Source: a bacterium (GTDB lineage Bacteria; Sysuimicrobiota; Sysuimicrobiia; Sysuimicrobiales; Humicultoraceae). Taken from it: a stretch of DNA of 53,332 bases. Below are positions 1 to 8,466 of this stretch, piece by piece. The first letter of the stretch is position 1. Every line of letters starts with the position of its first letter. Position numbers and translations under genes: made by a program. Under the pieces are notes generated by a model. That model worked only from the letters and a program-made list of their open reading frames with translations. It was not told the DNA's origin and ran no database searches. The DNA lies in contig JAVHLI010000015.1 of NCBI GenBank assembly GCA_031082185.1, positions 1-53,332 on the forward strand. The letters run 5' to 3'.

Positions 1-83
1 CAGCTCCCGGAGTTCGCCGCCTTCCGCAAGGCCGTGACCGCCGCCCTGCCGGCCCGGCCTCCCGGGGCGCGCCACGCGACCGG
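1..83 (+). other. Window edge: possible tail of an upstream gene or RsmD N-terminus
   Basis: Frame 1 from base 1 reads like ordinary protein (L-P-E-F-A-A-F-R-K-A-V) and stays open to a TAG at 193-195. It could be the C-terminal end of an upstream gene; recG often precedes rsmD in Firmicutes, but this stretch is too short to identify. Frame 3, the rsmD frame, is also open to the window edge without an ATG, GTG or TTG before position 84. The base sequence alone cannot show where the upstream gene ends. Confidence 0.25.
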
Positions 84-587
84 TTGCGCCCCACCGCCGC
101 GCGCGTGCGGGCCGGGTTGTATGATTCCCTGGGGGAATGGGTGGTCGGGCGCGCCGTTCTTGACCTGTTCGCGGGGACCGGGGCGCTCGGCATAGAAGCT
201 CTCCTCCGGGGGGCGCGCCGGGCGGTCTTTGTGGAATGCGACGCGGCGCACGTGCGGGCGCTCCACGAACAGCTGAGGCGCCAGGGGCTGGCCCAGCGTG
301 CAGTGGTGCGACGCGAGGACGCGGTTGAGGCGCCGTACCGCCTGGCACGTGCGGGCGAAGTGTTCGACCTGGTGCTCCTGGACCCGCCGTACGGGATGGG
401 GTTGATCGCGCGGTCCCTGGCTGCGATCGTCGACTCCGGGGTCCTGGCCCCAGGAGGACGGGTCGTGGCAGAAGGTCACTGGCGGGACAGGCCTACCCTG
501 CCCCCCGGCCAGGAGATGGCGCGGGAGGCACGGTACGGCGAGACCGCTCTGTGGTTCATTCGCTCGAGCGACGGGCCCCGCTCCTAG
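84..587 (+). CDS. rsmD: 16S rRNA (guanine966-N2)-methyltransferase RsmD
   Basis: SAM-dependent methyltransferase expected to methylate G966 of 16S rRNA during 30S assembly. The start of the readable protein has the family signature L-R-P-T-A-A-R-V-R, followed by the SAM-binding motif LDLFAGTGALGIEAL (residues about 26-40) and the catalytic DPPY tetrad (about 100-103). At 167 aa it is somewhat short. RsmD normally has 15-25 residues before the RPT motif (R-V-I-x-G-x-x-x-G-R-x-L), and these are missing with the TTG start at 84, so the true start is probably upstream or the 5' end is damaged. coaD follows 18 bp later, the usual rsmD-coaD pair. Identity is secure; the start is not. Confidence 0.9.
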   Translation: MRPTAARVRAGLYDSLGEWVVGRAVLDLFAGTGALGIEALLRGARRAVFVECDAAHVRALHEQLRRQGLAQRAVVRREDAVEAPYRLARAGEVFDLVLLDPPYGMGLIARSLAAIVDSGVLAPGGRVVAEGHWRDRPTLPPGQEMAREARYGETALWFIRSSDGPRS

Positions 588-605
588 CGGGAGAAAGGAG
601 CCTGT

Positions 606-1094
606 GTGCGCATTGCCGTCTACCCAGGTAGTTTCGATCCCGTTCACCACGGACACATTGAGGTCATCCGCAGGGCCGTGTGCCTTTTTGACCGGGTCAT
701 AGTGGCGGTCGCGGAGAACATTGACAAGGGTCTGGGCACATTCCCGCTCGAGGACCGCGTGGCGATGCTGCGGGAAGCGGTCGCGGGGATCCCGACGGTC
801 GAGGTGGTGGCCTACAGTGGGCTGACCGTTGACTTCGCACGCACGCGTGGCGCGACCTGTCTGATCAAGGGGCTGCGCGCGGTCGGGGATTTCGACTACG
901 AGCTCAAGCAGTCGGCTATGAACCGCCGGCTGGCTCCTGACCTGGACACCCTGCTGTTCATCGCCGATCCGCAGTTCGCGTTCGTGTCATCGGCGCTCAT
1001 CCGCGAGGTGGCGGCGTTGGGCGGTGACGTCGGCGGGCTTGTGGCCCCGGCGGTTGCCGAGCGACTGCGGGTCCGTTGGCCAAGGAAAGAATAG
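606..1094 (+). CDS. coaD: Phosphopantetheine adenylyltransferase
   Basis: Transfers AMP from ATP to 4'-phosphopantetheine, giving dephospho-CoA, the fourth step of coenzyme A synthesis in the cytoplasm. The N-terminus carries the nucleotidyltransferase motif YPGSFDPVHHGH, whose GH contacts ATP. The C-terminus has the SSALIREVAALGGDV stretch matching the family's SSTxIRE motif. The length of 162 aa is normal. The GTG start is preceded by AAAGGAG about 5 nt away. It supplies the cofactor precursor for the acyl carrier protein encoded 5 kb downstream, although a separate promoter lies between them. Confidence 0.96.
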   Translation: MRIAVYPGSFDPVHHGHIEVIRRAVCLFDRVIVAVAENIDKGLGTFPLEDRVAMLREAVAGIPTVEVVAYSGLTVDFARTRGATCLIKGLRAVGDFDYELKQSAMNRRLAPDLDTLLFIADPQFAFVSSALIREVAALGGDVGGLVAPAVAERLRVRWPRKE

Positions 1095-1097
1095 CCT

Positions 1098-1562
1098 GTG
1101 GAGACCGTGCTGGAACTGCTCGATCGGACCGAGAGCGTGCTGCGGCGCCACCTGAAGCGTCTGCCGACCGAGCGGCGCCAGGCCATCGAGGACGAGGTCC
1201 TGGGCCTGTTTCGAATGGCACGGGCGGCTCTGCCCAGGGAGCTCCATCAGGCCTCCCGCCTCATGGAGGAAGCGGAACTGGCACTGGCGCGTTCTCGCGA
1301 GGAAGCCCGCCGCATTGTGCTGGACGCGCAGGCCCATGCTCGGTCGCTCGCCGAATCCGGAGGAGCCCACGGGCGTGTTTCGCAGGGCCCTGCCGCGACC
1401 GAAGAGGCAAAGCGCGAATCCGACCGCATCCGTCGTGGGGCAGACGAGTATGCCGCCGCCGTGCTGGCACGCCTCGAGGCGGAGATGGAAAGGATCCTGG
1501 CCGCAATTCGCCGGGGACAGGAAGTGCTGCGCGCCCCCGGCGAGCGTGACCGGCGGGCGTGA
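1098..1562 (+). CDS. Charged coiled-coil protein, ATP-synthase-b/DivIVA-like
   Basis: No catalytic motif is visible. The 154 residues are almost wholly Ala, Glu, Arg and Leu with a heptad-like pattern (E-E-A-R-R-I-V-L-D-A-Q-A and A-R-L-E-A-E-M-E-R-I-L). This indicates a long soluble coiled coil with a short Gly/Pro break near residues 87-97. Similar proteins, often labelled ATPase or ATP-synthase subunit-like, follow coaD in some Firmicutes. The GTG start at 1098 lies 3 nt after the coaD stop, so it is probably co-transcribed with rsmD-coaD. A function in scaffolding or envelope organisation is a guess. That it is a real gene is supported by the coupling and the consistent coding frame. Confidence 0.7.
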   Translation: METVLELLDRTESVLRRHLKRLPTERRQAIEDEVLGLFRMARAALPRELHQASRLMEEAELALARSREEARRIVLDAQAHARSLAESGGAHGRVSQGPAATEEAKRESDRIRRGADEYAAAVLARLEAEMERILAAIRRGQEVLRAPGERDRRA

Positions 1563-1587
1563 CCGGCGGTCCGGGTGGGGGCGTTCA

Positions 1588-1617
1588 TTGACACCCCAAA
1601 AACCGGGTCCCTATAAT
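1588..1617 (+). promoter_or_regulatory. Consensus sigma-70/sigma-A promoter for yceD-rpmF-plsX-fab
   Basis: A perfect TTGACA (1588-1593) and a perfect TATAAT (1612-1617) are separated by 18 bp. Transcription should start near 1624, giving a leader of about 20 nt before yceD. It lies in the gap after the coiled-coil gene, so the fatty-acid operon can be transcribed apart from coaD. Confidence 0.88.
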
Positions 1618-1644
1618 GGGCATGTTTAGCGAGGCGCACCTGCC

Positions 1645-2076
1645 GTGAGAGTAGATCTCCGTTCCCTGCGCGCCGAACGGGGCGCTGCGCTCGTGGTGGG
1701 TTGTGGCGAGCCGGTGGCGAGCGGGATCGCCGAGATGCCGTTCGTTGGTCCCGTCGAGGGAACCCTCTCGCTCACCAATCTGGGACCGTCCCTGCGGGTG
1801 GAGGGCCGGCTGGTGACGCGGGTTGATCTGACGTGCGATCGTTGTGCCGCGCCGTTCCGCGCCGTTGTTGAAGCGCCGGTGCACGAGGATCTCGCGTGGG
1901 ACGGCGAGGAGTTCCTCTCGACGGCGCAGGGCACCACGGTACTGGACGTTGACGCGCTGGCTCGAGAGATGCTCCTGCTGGCGCTGCCCACGCCGGCGCG
2001 CTGCCGTCCCGATTGCCCGGGGCTGTGCGGCAACTGCGGGGCCGATCTCAATGCTGGACGCTGTGCCTGTGAGTGA
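1645..2076 (+). CDS. YceD/DUF177 family protein
   Basis: DUF177 proteins sit next to rpmF throughout bacteria and have been linked to 23S rRNA accumulation and ribosome assembly. This 143-aa protein has the two family Cys regions: D-L-T-C-D-R-C near residues 54-60, and a C-terminal cluster P-D-C-P-G-L-C-G-N-C-G-A-D-L-N that probably binds metal or helps fold. The GTG start lies about 20 nt after the predicted transcription start. It is first in the rpmF-plsX-fab operon. Exact biochemical role is not established. Confidence 0.9.
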   Translation: MRVDLRSLRAERGAALVVGCGEPVASGIAEMPFVGPVEGTLSLTNLGPSLRVEGRLVTRVDLTCDRCAAPFRAVVEAPVHEDLAWDGEEFLSTAQGTTVLDVDALAREMLLLALPTPARCRPDCPGLCGNCGADLNAGRCACE

Positions 2077-2113
2077 GTCCGCGCTTGTGCGCTGAGAAAC
2101 GGGAGGAGATTCT

Positions 2114-2314
2114 GTGGCCCAGAAGAGACGAGGTCCCAAGTCAAGGACGGGTTCACGCCGAAGTCATTTCAAGGCGGTCCCCCCCACCCTGGTGACGTGC
2201 CCGCAGTGCAAGTCCCGGATCGTTCCCCACCGGGTTTGTCCCTCCTGCGGCTTCTACGACGGGCGCGAGGTCGTCGTAATCAAGAGCCGGCAGCCCAAGA
2301 AGAAGGAAAAGTAG
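2114..2314 (+). CDS. rpmF: 50S ribosomal protein L32
   Basis: Small basic protein of the large ribosomal subunit. The N-terminus M-A-Q-K-R-R-G-P-K-S-R-T-G is the usual basic tail, and the centre is a zinc ribbon with all four cysteines (C-P-Q-C near 32-35, C-P-S-C near 45-48). This is therefore the zinc-binding (C+) form. Length 66 aa is typical. The GTG start has GGGAGGAG about 7 nt upstream. The rpmF-plsX link is conserved; Firmicutes often carry the regulator fapR in between, and none is present here. Confidence 0.95.
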   Translation: MAQKRRGPKSRTGSRRSHFKAVPPTLVTCPQCKSRIVPHRVCPSCGFYDGREVVVIKSRQPKKKEK

Positions 2315-2336
2315 GGCCCGAGGTGCGAGCCCGGCG

Positions 2337-3362
2337 ATGAGGATCGCTGTGGACGCGATGGGCGGGGACCACGCCCCCCGCGCCATCGTTGAGGGAGCGG
2401 TTCATGCCGCCCGGGACTTTGGCGTTGAGCCGGTGCTCGTGGGCATCCCGGCGAGGATCGAGGCGGAGTTGCGCCGCGTCGGTGCGGGCGCGCTCTCGGT
2501 TCAGATCGTCGAGGCCCCGGATGTCATAGAGATGCACGAGCACCCGGCAATGGCCCTGCGCCGCAAGCGCCGGTCCAGCATCGCCGTGGCAGTGCAGCAG
2601 GTGCGCGAGGGCCACGCCGACGCCGTCGTCAGCGCGGGCCACACCGGCGCGGCGATGGGCGCCGGCCAGTTGATCCTGGGGCGCATCAAGGGGATAGATC
2701 GTCCGGCCATCGCCGCGGTGCTGCCCACCGTGGGGGGGCGGCGGGTGGTGCTGCTCGACGCAGGGGCGAACGTGGACTGCAAGCCGCAGCACCTGGTGCA
2801 GTTTGGGATGATGGGCAACATCTACGCGCGGGAGGTGCTCGGGATTCCCTCGCCACGCGTGGGCCTTCTCAGCAACGGCGAGGAGGACATCAAGGGCAAC
2901 GACGTGACGATTCACGCAGCCGGCATCCTTCGTGATTCGGATCTCAACTTCGTGGGCAACATCGAGGGAAAGGACCTCTTCTTCGGCCTCGCGGATGTGG
3001 TGGTCTGCGATGGGTTTGTCGGAAACGTCGTGCTGAAGTGCGGGGAAGGGCTGGTCCTGGCGATCCGCCAGATCTTCACCTCCGAGCTTCAAGGCTGGCG
3101 CGGCCGACTGTTGGCGCTCTACCTGCTTCCCCTGCTTCGTCCCGCCCGCAGGATCTGGGGGCGGCTCGACTACCGGGAGCACGGAGGCGCGCCGCTGCTG
3201 GGCATCAACGGCGTGTGCATCATCGCCCACGGCCGGTCTAACTCCCGTGCCATCCGCAACGCTATTCGCGCGGCGATGGATGCCGCCACGCACCAGGTGC
3301 CGGCACGCATCAGCTCCGCCATCCACGGTGAGAAGGCGGCAGCCCTCCCATGCCTCAGGTGA
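2337..3362 (+). CDS. plsX: Phosphate acyltransferase PlsX
   Basis: Converts acyl-ACP to acyl-phosphate, the donor for PlsY in membrane phospholipid synthesis. The N-terminus AVDAMGGDHAP is the family signature, followed by SAGHTGAAMG (about 100-109) and the conserved GNIEGKDLFFGLADVVVCDG region (about 206-225). The C-terminal G-G-A-P-L-L-G-I-N-G segment is also diagnostic. Length 341 aa is normal. It starts 22 bp after rpmF with ATG. The last 20 residues are poorly conserved. It links the fab genes downstream to phospholipid assembly. Confidence 0.96.
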   Translation: MRIAVDAMGGDHAPRAIVEGAVHAARDFGVEPVLVGIPARIEAELRRVGAGALSVQIVEAPDVIEMHEHPAMALRRKRRSSIAVAVQQVREGHADAVVSAGHTGAAMGAGQLILGRIKGIDRPAIAAVLPTVGGRRVVLLDAGANVDCKPQHLVQFGMMGNIYAREVLGIPSPRVGLLSNGEEDIKGNDVTIHAAGILRDSDLNFVGNIEGKDLFFGLADVVVCDGFVGNVVLKCGEGLVLAIRQIFTSELQGWRGRLLALYLLPLLRPARRIWGRLDYREHGGAPLLGINGVCIIAHGRSNSRAIRNAIRAAMDAATHQVPARISSAIHGEKAAALPCLR

Positions 3363-3402
3363 CCATGCGCGAGGGCAACGCCGCGAAGAACGGAGGTTAC
3401 TG

Positions 3403-4434
3403 ATGGCAGTTCGCGGTTCAACCATCGCCGGCATCGGACGCGGGATCCCGCCGCGCGTCCTGACGAACCAGGAGCTGGAACGGATGGTGGATACCAGCGA
3501 TGAGTGGATCCAGACGCGCACCGGGATCCGTGAGCGCCGCATTGCGGCTCCCGAGGTGGCCGCCTCGGACCTGGCATGCGAGGCGGCGGCCGAGGCACTT
3601 GCCGACGCGGGCGTTTCGGCAGACGAACTCGACCTCATCATCGTGGGAACCGCGACCCCCGACATGCTGTTCCCGGCGACCGCGTGCTTGGTGCAGGATC
3701 GGCTGGGGGCCCGGCGCGCCGGAGCTTTCGACGCGTCGGCGGCCTGCAGCAGTTGGGCTTATGGGGTGGCGGTGGGGCACGCGGCGGTTGCCTCCGGTAG
3801 GGCCGAGACCGTGATGGTCATCGGTACGGAGGTCCTCTCACGGATTACCGATTGGAGCGACCGCGCCACGAGCGTGCTATTTGGCGATGCCGCAGCGGCG
3901 GTGATCCTGCGTCCGTGCAAATCCGGGGAGGGATTCCTGGCTTTTCACCTGGGCGCGGACGGCGCCGGCGCGCCGCTCATCGAGTTGCCGGCCGGCGGAT
4001 CGCGCCGGCCTCCCGGCCACGATACCGTCGCGGCGCGAATGCACTACCTCAAGATGAACGGTCGCGAGGTCTACAAGTTCGCCGTTCGGGCGATCCCGCG
4101 GGCCATCGAACGGGTGGTGGAGGAGGCGGGTCTCACGGTTGAGGACGTGGACTGCTTCGTGCCACACCAGGCAAACGTCCGCATCATCGAGGCGGCGGCC
4201 GAGCGGTTGGGCCGGCCGTTGGAGCGGTTCTTCATTAACGCGGACCGGTACGGCAACACATCTTCGGCTTCGGTCCCGGTGGCTCTGTACGAGGCCGTGG
4301 AGCAGGGGCGCATCCGCCCGGGCAGCTTGGTGGTGTTCGTGGCGTTTGGGGCCGGGCTCACCTGGGGCGCCGGTGCGATCCGGTGGACGGATGATTCGGC
4401 CTTGACTCGGCGTTCGGGCAGCAGCACGCCGTGA
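3403..4434 (+). CDS. fabH: 3-oxoacyl-ACP synthase III (FabH)
   Basis: Condenses acyl-CoA with malonyl-ACP to start each fatty-acid chain. The catalytic triad is visible: Cys in A-S-A-A-C-S-S-W (about residue 111), His in V-P-H-Q-A-N (about 250) and Asn in Y-G-N-T-S-S-A-S (about 280). The residues after the Cys are Ser-Ser-Trp where most FabH have Ala/Ser-Gly-Phe, which could alter primer choice. The ATG at 3403 has CGGAGG 6 nt upstream and gives 343 aa; in-frame codons upstream overlap plsX and are unlikely to be used. Its stop overlaps the fabD start by 4 nt. Confidence 0.95.
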   Translation: MAVRGSTIAGIGRGIPPRVLTNQELERMVDTSDEWIQTRTGIRERRIAAPEVAASDLACEAAAEALADAGVSADELDLIIVGTATPDMLFPATACLVQDRLGARRAGAFDASAACSSWAYGVAVGHAAVASGRAETVMVIGTEVLSRITDWSDRATSVLFGDAAAAVILRPCKSGEGFLAFHLGADGAGAPLIELPAGGSRRPPGHDTVAARMHYLKMNGREVYKFAVRAIPRAIERVVEEAGLTVEDVDCFVPHQANVRIIEAAAERLGRPLERFFINADRYGNTSSASVPVALYEAVEQGRIRPGSLVVFVAFGAGLTWGAGAIRWTDDSALTRRSGSSTP

Positions 4435-5396
4435 TTGCGTTCGTCTTCCCGGGACAGGGAGCCCAGTACGTGGGCATGGGTGTGGAGCTGGCCGCGCGGT
4501 ATGTGTCGGCGCGACGCGTCTTTGACGAGGCCAGCGAATCCATCGGGCTTGACCTTCTGGAGCTCTGTCGCACGGGACCGGAGGAGCGGCTACGCCAGAC
4601 CGAGAACACGCAGCCGGCCATCCTCACTTGCAGTTGGGCGGCTGCCGCCGCCCTGGCCGAACACGGCGTCCGGCCCGCCATGGCGGCAGGCCTCAGTCTG
4701 GGAGAGTACACGGCCCTGGTGGCCGCCGGGGCGCTCGCTCTTGTCGATGCCGTTGCGCTGGTGCGGCAGCGCGGGAAGTTCATGCAGGATGCAGTGGAAG
4801 GACAGCATACGGCGATGGTGGCGGTGATGGGTCTGCCCGCGGAGCGCGTGGACGAGATCTGTCGACAGACGCCGGGTGTGGTTGAGGCCGCCAGCTTCAA
4901 CGCGCCCGGTCAGGTTGTGGTCGGCGGGGAGGCGGGAGCGGTTGAGGATGCGTCGGCTCGGCTGCTGGCAGCCGGCGCGCGGCGGGTCACGCGCCTGGCC
5001 GTCAGCGCCCCATTCCATACTTCGCTGATGAGGCCTGCGGCCGCACGCCTGTCCGCGGCTTTTGGGCGGGTGAACGTGGCTCCTGCCCGGATCCCGGTCG
5101 TGGCCAATGTTATCGCGCAGCCCGTGCGGGAGCCGCAGGAGATACGGGCCGCGCTGCTCGATCAGGTGGCGGCGCCGGTGCGGTGGGAGCAATCGGTCCG
5201 AACGCTGCGCGCCCTCGGCGCCTCGGTCTTCGTTGAGGTGGGACCTGGGACGGCGCTGGCCGGGCTCATTCGGCGTACTGTCCCGGGAGCTGTGGTGGTT
5301 TCGGTGCAGGACCCCTCGACGCTTGACGCGGCGCTCTTGACCCTCGGACCGGTCACGACGTCGCCCGAGCAGGGGCACGCCGGGAGCCGGAGGTAG
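4431..5396 (+). CDS. fabD: Malonyl-CoA:ACP transacylase
   Basis: Moves the malonyl group from CoA to ACP. FVFPGQGAQYVGMG at the N-terminus, the nucleophilic Ser in GLSLGEYTAL (about residue 90) and the catalytic His in SAPFHTSLM (about 199) are all present. Length 321 aa is typical. It begins with GTG overlapping the fabH stop (GTGA), a translational-coupling arrangement. It provides malonyl-ACP to FabH and FabF of the same operon. Confidence 0.96.
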   Translation: MIAFVFPGQGAQYVGMGVELAARYVSARRVFDEASESIGLDLLELCRTGPEERLRQTENTQPAILTCSWAAAAALAEHGVRPAMAAGLSLGEYTALVAAGALALVDAVALVRQRGKFMQDAVEGQHTAMVAVMGLPAERVDEICRQTPGVVEAASFNAPGQVVVGGEAGAVEDASARLLAAGARRVTRLAVSAPFHTSLMRPAAARLSAAFGRVNVAPARIPVVANVIAQPVREPQEIRAALLDQVAAPVRWEQSVRTLRALGASVFVEVGPGTALAGLIRRTVPGAVVVSVQDPSTLDAALLTLGPVTTSPEQGHAGSRR

Positions 5397-5405
5397 CCGG
5401 ACACC

Positions 5406-6155
5406 GTGGGCCGGCTTGACGGTAAGGTCGCACTGGTCACCGGTGCCTCGGGTGAAATCGGCAGCCGCGTCGCCGTGGCGCTGGCCTGTGAAGGGGCGGC
5501 ACTGGTCGTTCACTTCGGAGCGAACAGCGAGGCGGCTCTGACCGTTGTTAGGGAAATCGAGGCGGCAGGGGGGCAGGCCCGAGCGGTCGGCGCCGACCTC
5601 TCCAGGCCCGAGGAAGCGGCGGGGATGATCGCCGCGGCCCTGGAGGCATACGGTCGGCTGGACATCCTGGTGAACAACGCGGGGATCGTGCGTGACGGGC
5701 ACGTGCTGAGTATGCGTGATGAGGACTGGCAGGCCGTCCTGGACACCAACCTCAGCGGGACTTTCTACTGCATCCGGGCCGTGCTGCGCGAGTTCCTCCG
5801 TCAGAGGCGCGGGCGGATCATAAACATCACCTCGACCGCCGGGCAGGGAGGCAGCACCGGGCAGGCGAACTATGTGGCCGCCAAGGCAGGGGTCATCGGT
5901 CTTACGCGGGCGGTCGCGCGCGAGGTAGGTGCGCGCGGGATCACCGCAAACGCGGTGGCCCCGGGCTACATCGCCGCGGGCATGACCGAGGGTCCGGTAC
6001 CGGAGGACGTCGAGCGCTACCTGGCGCAGATACCGTTGGGGCGGGCCGGCACAGCGGATGATGTAGCCGCGGCCGTGGTCTTCCTTGCGTCGGATGAGGC
6101 AGGGTATATTTCGGGGCAGGTCCTGAACGTGGATGGCGGAATGATCATGCACTGA
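5406..6155 (+). CDS. fabG: 3-oxoacyl-ACP reductase (SDR family)
   Basis: NADPH-dependent reduction of 3-ketoacyl-ACP in the elongation cycle. It is a classical short-chain dehydrogenase of 249 aa: nucleotide-binding TGASGEIG (about 13-20), N-N-A-G (about 93-96), Ser in I-T-S-T-A-G-Q-G-G (about 144) and Y-V-A-A-K (about 157-161). The glycine-rich loop normally reads TGxxxGxG; here the second-last Gly is Glu. This is unusual and worth checking against relatives. The C-terminal SGQVLNVDGGM is standard for FabG. GTG start 10 bp after fabD. Confidence 0.94.
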   Translation: MGRLDGKVALVTGASGEIGSRVAVALACEGAALVVHFGANSEAALTVVREIEAAGGQARAVGADLSRPEEAAGMIAAALEAYGRLDILVNNAGIVRDGHVLSMRDEDWQAVLDTNLSGTFYCIRAVLREFLRQRRGRIINITSTAGQGGSTGQANYVAAKAGVIGLTRAVAREVGARGITANAVAPGYIAAGMTEGPVPEDVERYLAQIPLGRAGTADDVAAAVVFLASDEAGYISGQVLNVDGGMIMH

Positions 6156-6173
6156 CCGAAGGGGGAAGCGTTC

Positions 6174-6422
6174 ATGGCAACGGTGTTCGAACGTGTGAGG
6201 GCTAAGGTGGCCAGTCAACTCACTGTGGAGGAAGACAAGATCTTGCCGGAGTCTTCGTTCATTGAAGACCTGGGCGCGGACTCCCTCGATGTCGTCGAGC
6301 TTGTGATGGCGCTGGAGGACGAGTTCGGGATCACGATCCCTGACGACCAGTCCGAGAAGATAGCGACCGTGGGCGACGCCGTGGCTTTCATCGAGCGTCA
6401 AGTCAAGGGGTCGGCGCAGTAG
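6174..6422 (+). CDS. acpP: Acyl carrier protein
   Basis: Small acidic carrier that holds growing acyl chains on a 4'-phosphopantetheine arm. The attachment serine is in [10 protein letters not shown] (about residue 39), followed by the recognition helix [12 protein letters not shown]. Length 82 aa is normal. The ATG start has GGGGGAAGCG upstream. It lies between fabG and fabF as in most bacteria. Confidence 0.97.
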   Translation: MATVFERVRAKVASQLTVEEDKILPESSFIEDLGADSLDVVELVMALEDEFGITIPDDQSEKIATVGDAVAFIERQVKGSAQ

Positions 6423-6431
6423 CGCCACACG

Positions 6432-7700
6432 GTGCCTGAGGGCTTCCTGGTATCCGGCGTGCGCAGGCGGGTTGCGGTCACCGGGCTGGGCGTTGTGAGC
6501 CCGATCGGAGTGGGCCATCGGGAGTTCTGGTCCGCGCTGCTCGAGGGGCGCTCAGGCGTGGATCAGATCACCGCATTCGACGCCTCGGGGTACTCAACGC
6601 GGATCGCCGCCGAGGTGCGCGGCTTCGATCCACTGGTGTTCATGGACCGCAAGGAAGCGCGGCGCACAGACCGATTCGTGCAGTTTGCGTACGCCGCCGG
6701 GCGAATGGCGCTCGACGACGCCGGCTATGTCATAACGCCGGCCAACGCGACGCGGACCGGCGTGATGATCGGGTCGGGAATCGGAGGCGCCACGACGTGG
6801 GAAGAGCAGCACCGGCAGCTGCTCTTGAAGGGACCCGAGCGGGTCTCGCCGTTCTTCGTCCCTATGATCATCTCGAACATGGCCAGCGGGGTCACCTCGA
6901 TTCTCACGGGGGCCAAGGGGCCGAGCTCCTGCGTGGTTACGGCGTGCGCCACCGGCGGCAACGCGATCGGTGACGCATCGCGGATGATCGAGCGCGGCGA
7001 CGTGGACGCGATGCTGGCCGGGGGCTCGGAGGCCGCCATCACGCCGCTGGCGGTGGCGGGGTTCTGCTCGATGAGGGCGATGTCCACGCGGAACGACGAG
7101 CCTCGTCGGGCGTCGCGCCCGTTCGACGCCGGCCGGGACGGCTTCGTGATGGGCGAGGGCGCGGGCGTGGTACTCCTGGAGGCGCTGGAGCACGCCGAGG
7201 CGCGCGGGGCCCAGATCTACGGAGAGGTAATCGGCTACGGCGCAACCGCCGACGCCTTCCACATCACGCAGCCTGATCCCGAAGGCGACGGCGCGCTGCG
7301 GAGCATGGCCACGGCCCTCTCCGATGCGGGGATCACGCCGGAGGAGATTGACTACATCAACGCACACGGTACGAGCACGCCGTACAACGATCGGCTTGAG
7401 ACGCTGGCGATCAAGCGCCTCTTCGGCGCGCACGCGCGCCGGCTCGCCGTCAGCTCTACGAAATCCATGATTGGGCATCTGATGGGGGCGGCGGGCGGCG
7501 TGGAGTTCATCGCGTGCGCGTTGGCGTTGCGCCACCAGATGATGCCGCCTACAATTAACTATGAGGTTCCCGATCCACAGTGCGATCTTGATTACGTGCC
7601 GAATCTGGCCCGCCCTGGACGGCTGCGCACGGTGATTTCCAACGCGTTCGGGTTCGGGGGCCACAATGCCACACTCGTGTTGAGGGCAAACCATGCGTAG
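6432..7700 (+). CDS. fabF: 3-oxoacyl-ACP synthase II (FabF)
   Basis: Elongating condensing enzyme. The Cys-His-His triad is present: Cys in V-V-T-A-C-A-T-G-G (about 174), His in [10 protein letters not shown] (about 314) and His in [11 protein letters not shown] (about 350). The C-terminal [10 protein letters not shown] is the usual oxyanion loop. A GTG at 6459 ([11 protein letters not shown]) matches the typical family start better than the GTG at 6432, so the true protein may be nine residues shorter. The end overlaps rnc by 8 nt. Confidence 0.96.
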   Translation: MPEGFLVSGVRRRVAVTGLGVVSPIGVGHREFWSALLEGRSGVDQITAFDASGYSTRIAAEVRGFDPLVFMDRKEARRTDRFVQFAYAAGRMALDDAGYVITPANATRTGVMIGSGIGGATTWEEQHRQLLLKGPERVSPFFVPMIISNMASGVTSILTGAKGPSSCVVTACATGGNAIGDASRMIERGDVDAMLAGGSEAAITPLAVAGFCSMRAMSTRNDEPRRASRPFDAGRDGFVMGEGAGVVLLEALEHAEARGAQIYGEVIGYGATADAFHITQPDPEGDGALRSMATALSDAGITPEEIDYINAHGTSTPYNDRLETLAIKRLFGAHARRLAVSSTKSMIGHLMGAAGGVEFIACALALRHQMMPPTINYEVPDPQCDLDYVPNLARPGRLRTVISNAFGFGGHNATLVLRANHA

Positions 7701-8466
7701 ACCCAAGCGTGCGCTACCGCCGCCTCTCCCGCCCGATGAGACCGGTGCGGTGGGCGAGGTGCTGTCACAGGAACGGCTGGCCAAACTCGCGGCGCTGGAG
7801 GAGCGACTGGGGGTGCGATTCCGCGACCGGTCGCTGCTCGACCTGGCGTTGCGCCACGGGTCGTTCAGCCACGAGCGCGGCCAGGACCCTGCCAAGAGCT
7901 ATGAGCGGCTGGAGTTCCTGGGGGACGCGGTCCTGAGTCTGGTGGTCGCCGACGACCTCTACCGCAGGAACCCAGAGATGGACGAGGGGGGGCTGGCGAA
8001 GAACCGCTCGCGACTGGTAAACGAGGGGGCGCTGGCCTCATTCGCCCGCCGGTTGAACATTGGCGAATACCTGATGCTGGGCCGGGGTGAGGAGAAGGGA
8101 GGAGGGCGGCAGCGCGCCTCGATGCTGGCCGACTCCGTGGAGTCGGTCCTGGGCGCGGTCTACGTGGACTCGGGCTACGGCGTGGTGCACGCCCTTTTGA
8201 TACGCTGGCTCGGAGAACTGGCTGAGGACATCCAGCGCGTCGGAGACGACTTCAAGAGTCAGCTTCAAGAACGGTTGCAGCGACGCCGCCAGATGCCCAA
8301 GTACCGCATCGCCCGCGCCGAGGGCCCCGAGCACGCGCGGACATTTTCCGCCGTCGTTGAGGCCGCCGGCAAGCCGATCGGAGATGGCGTCGGCCAGAGC
8401 AAGAAGGAGGCGGAACAGGCTGCCGCGGCCGATGCGCTGCGCCGGCTCGACAGCGGGGCTCAGTGA
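7693..8466 (+). CDS. rnc: Ribonuclease III
   Basis: Endoribonuclease cutting double-stranded RNA in rRNA precursors and mRNAs. The RIII signature [11 protein letters not shown] (about 73-83) is followed by the second metal-binding motif [13 protein letters not shown] (about 144-156). A C-terminal dsRNA-binding domain starts at D-F-K-S-Q-L-Q-E and ends in K-K-E-A-E-Q-A-A-A. Length 257 aa, with an N-terminal extension of about 30 residues rich in Pro and Arg. It follows fabF as in many Gram-positive bacteria, but smc and ftsY, which often come next, are absent. Confidence 0.97.
   Translation: MRRPKRALPPPLPPDETGAVGEVLSQERLAKLAALEERLGVRFRDRSLLDLALRHGSFSHERGQDPAKSYERLEFLGDAVLSLVVADDLYRRNPEMDEGGLAKNRSRLVNEGALASFARRLNIGEYLMLGRGEEKGGGRQRASMLADSVESVLGAVYVDSGYGVVHALLIRWLGELAEDIQRVGDDFKSQLQERLQRRRQMPKYRIARAEGPEHARTFSAVVEAAGKPIGDGVGQSKKEAEQAAAADALRRLDSGAQ

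Noticed and set aside
4590-6518. A 642-codon open frame on the minus strand across fabD-fabG-acpP
   Set aside because: High GC leaves few stop codons antisense to real genes. The translation is rich in His, Arg and Pro with no domain, and the plus-strand genes are certain.
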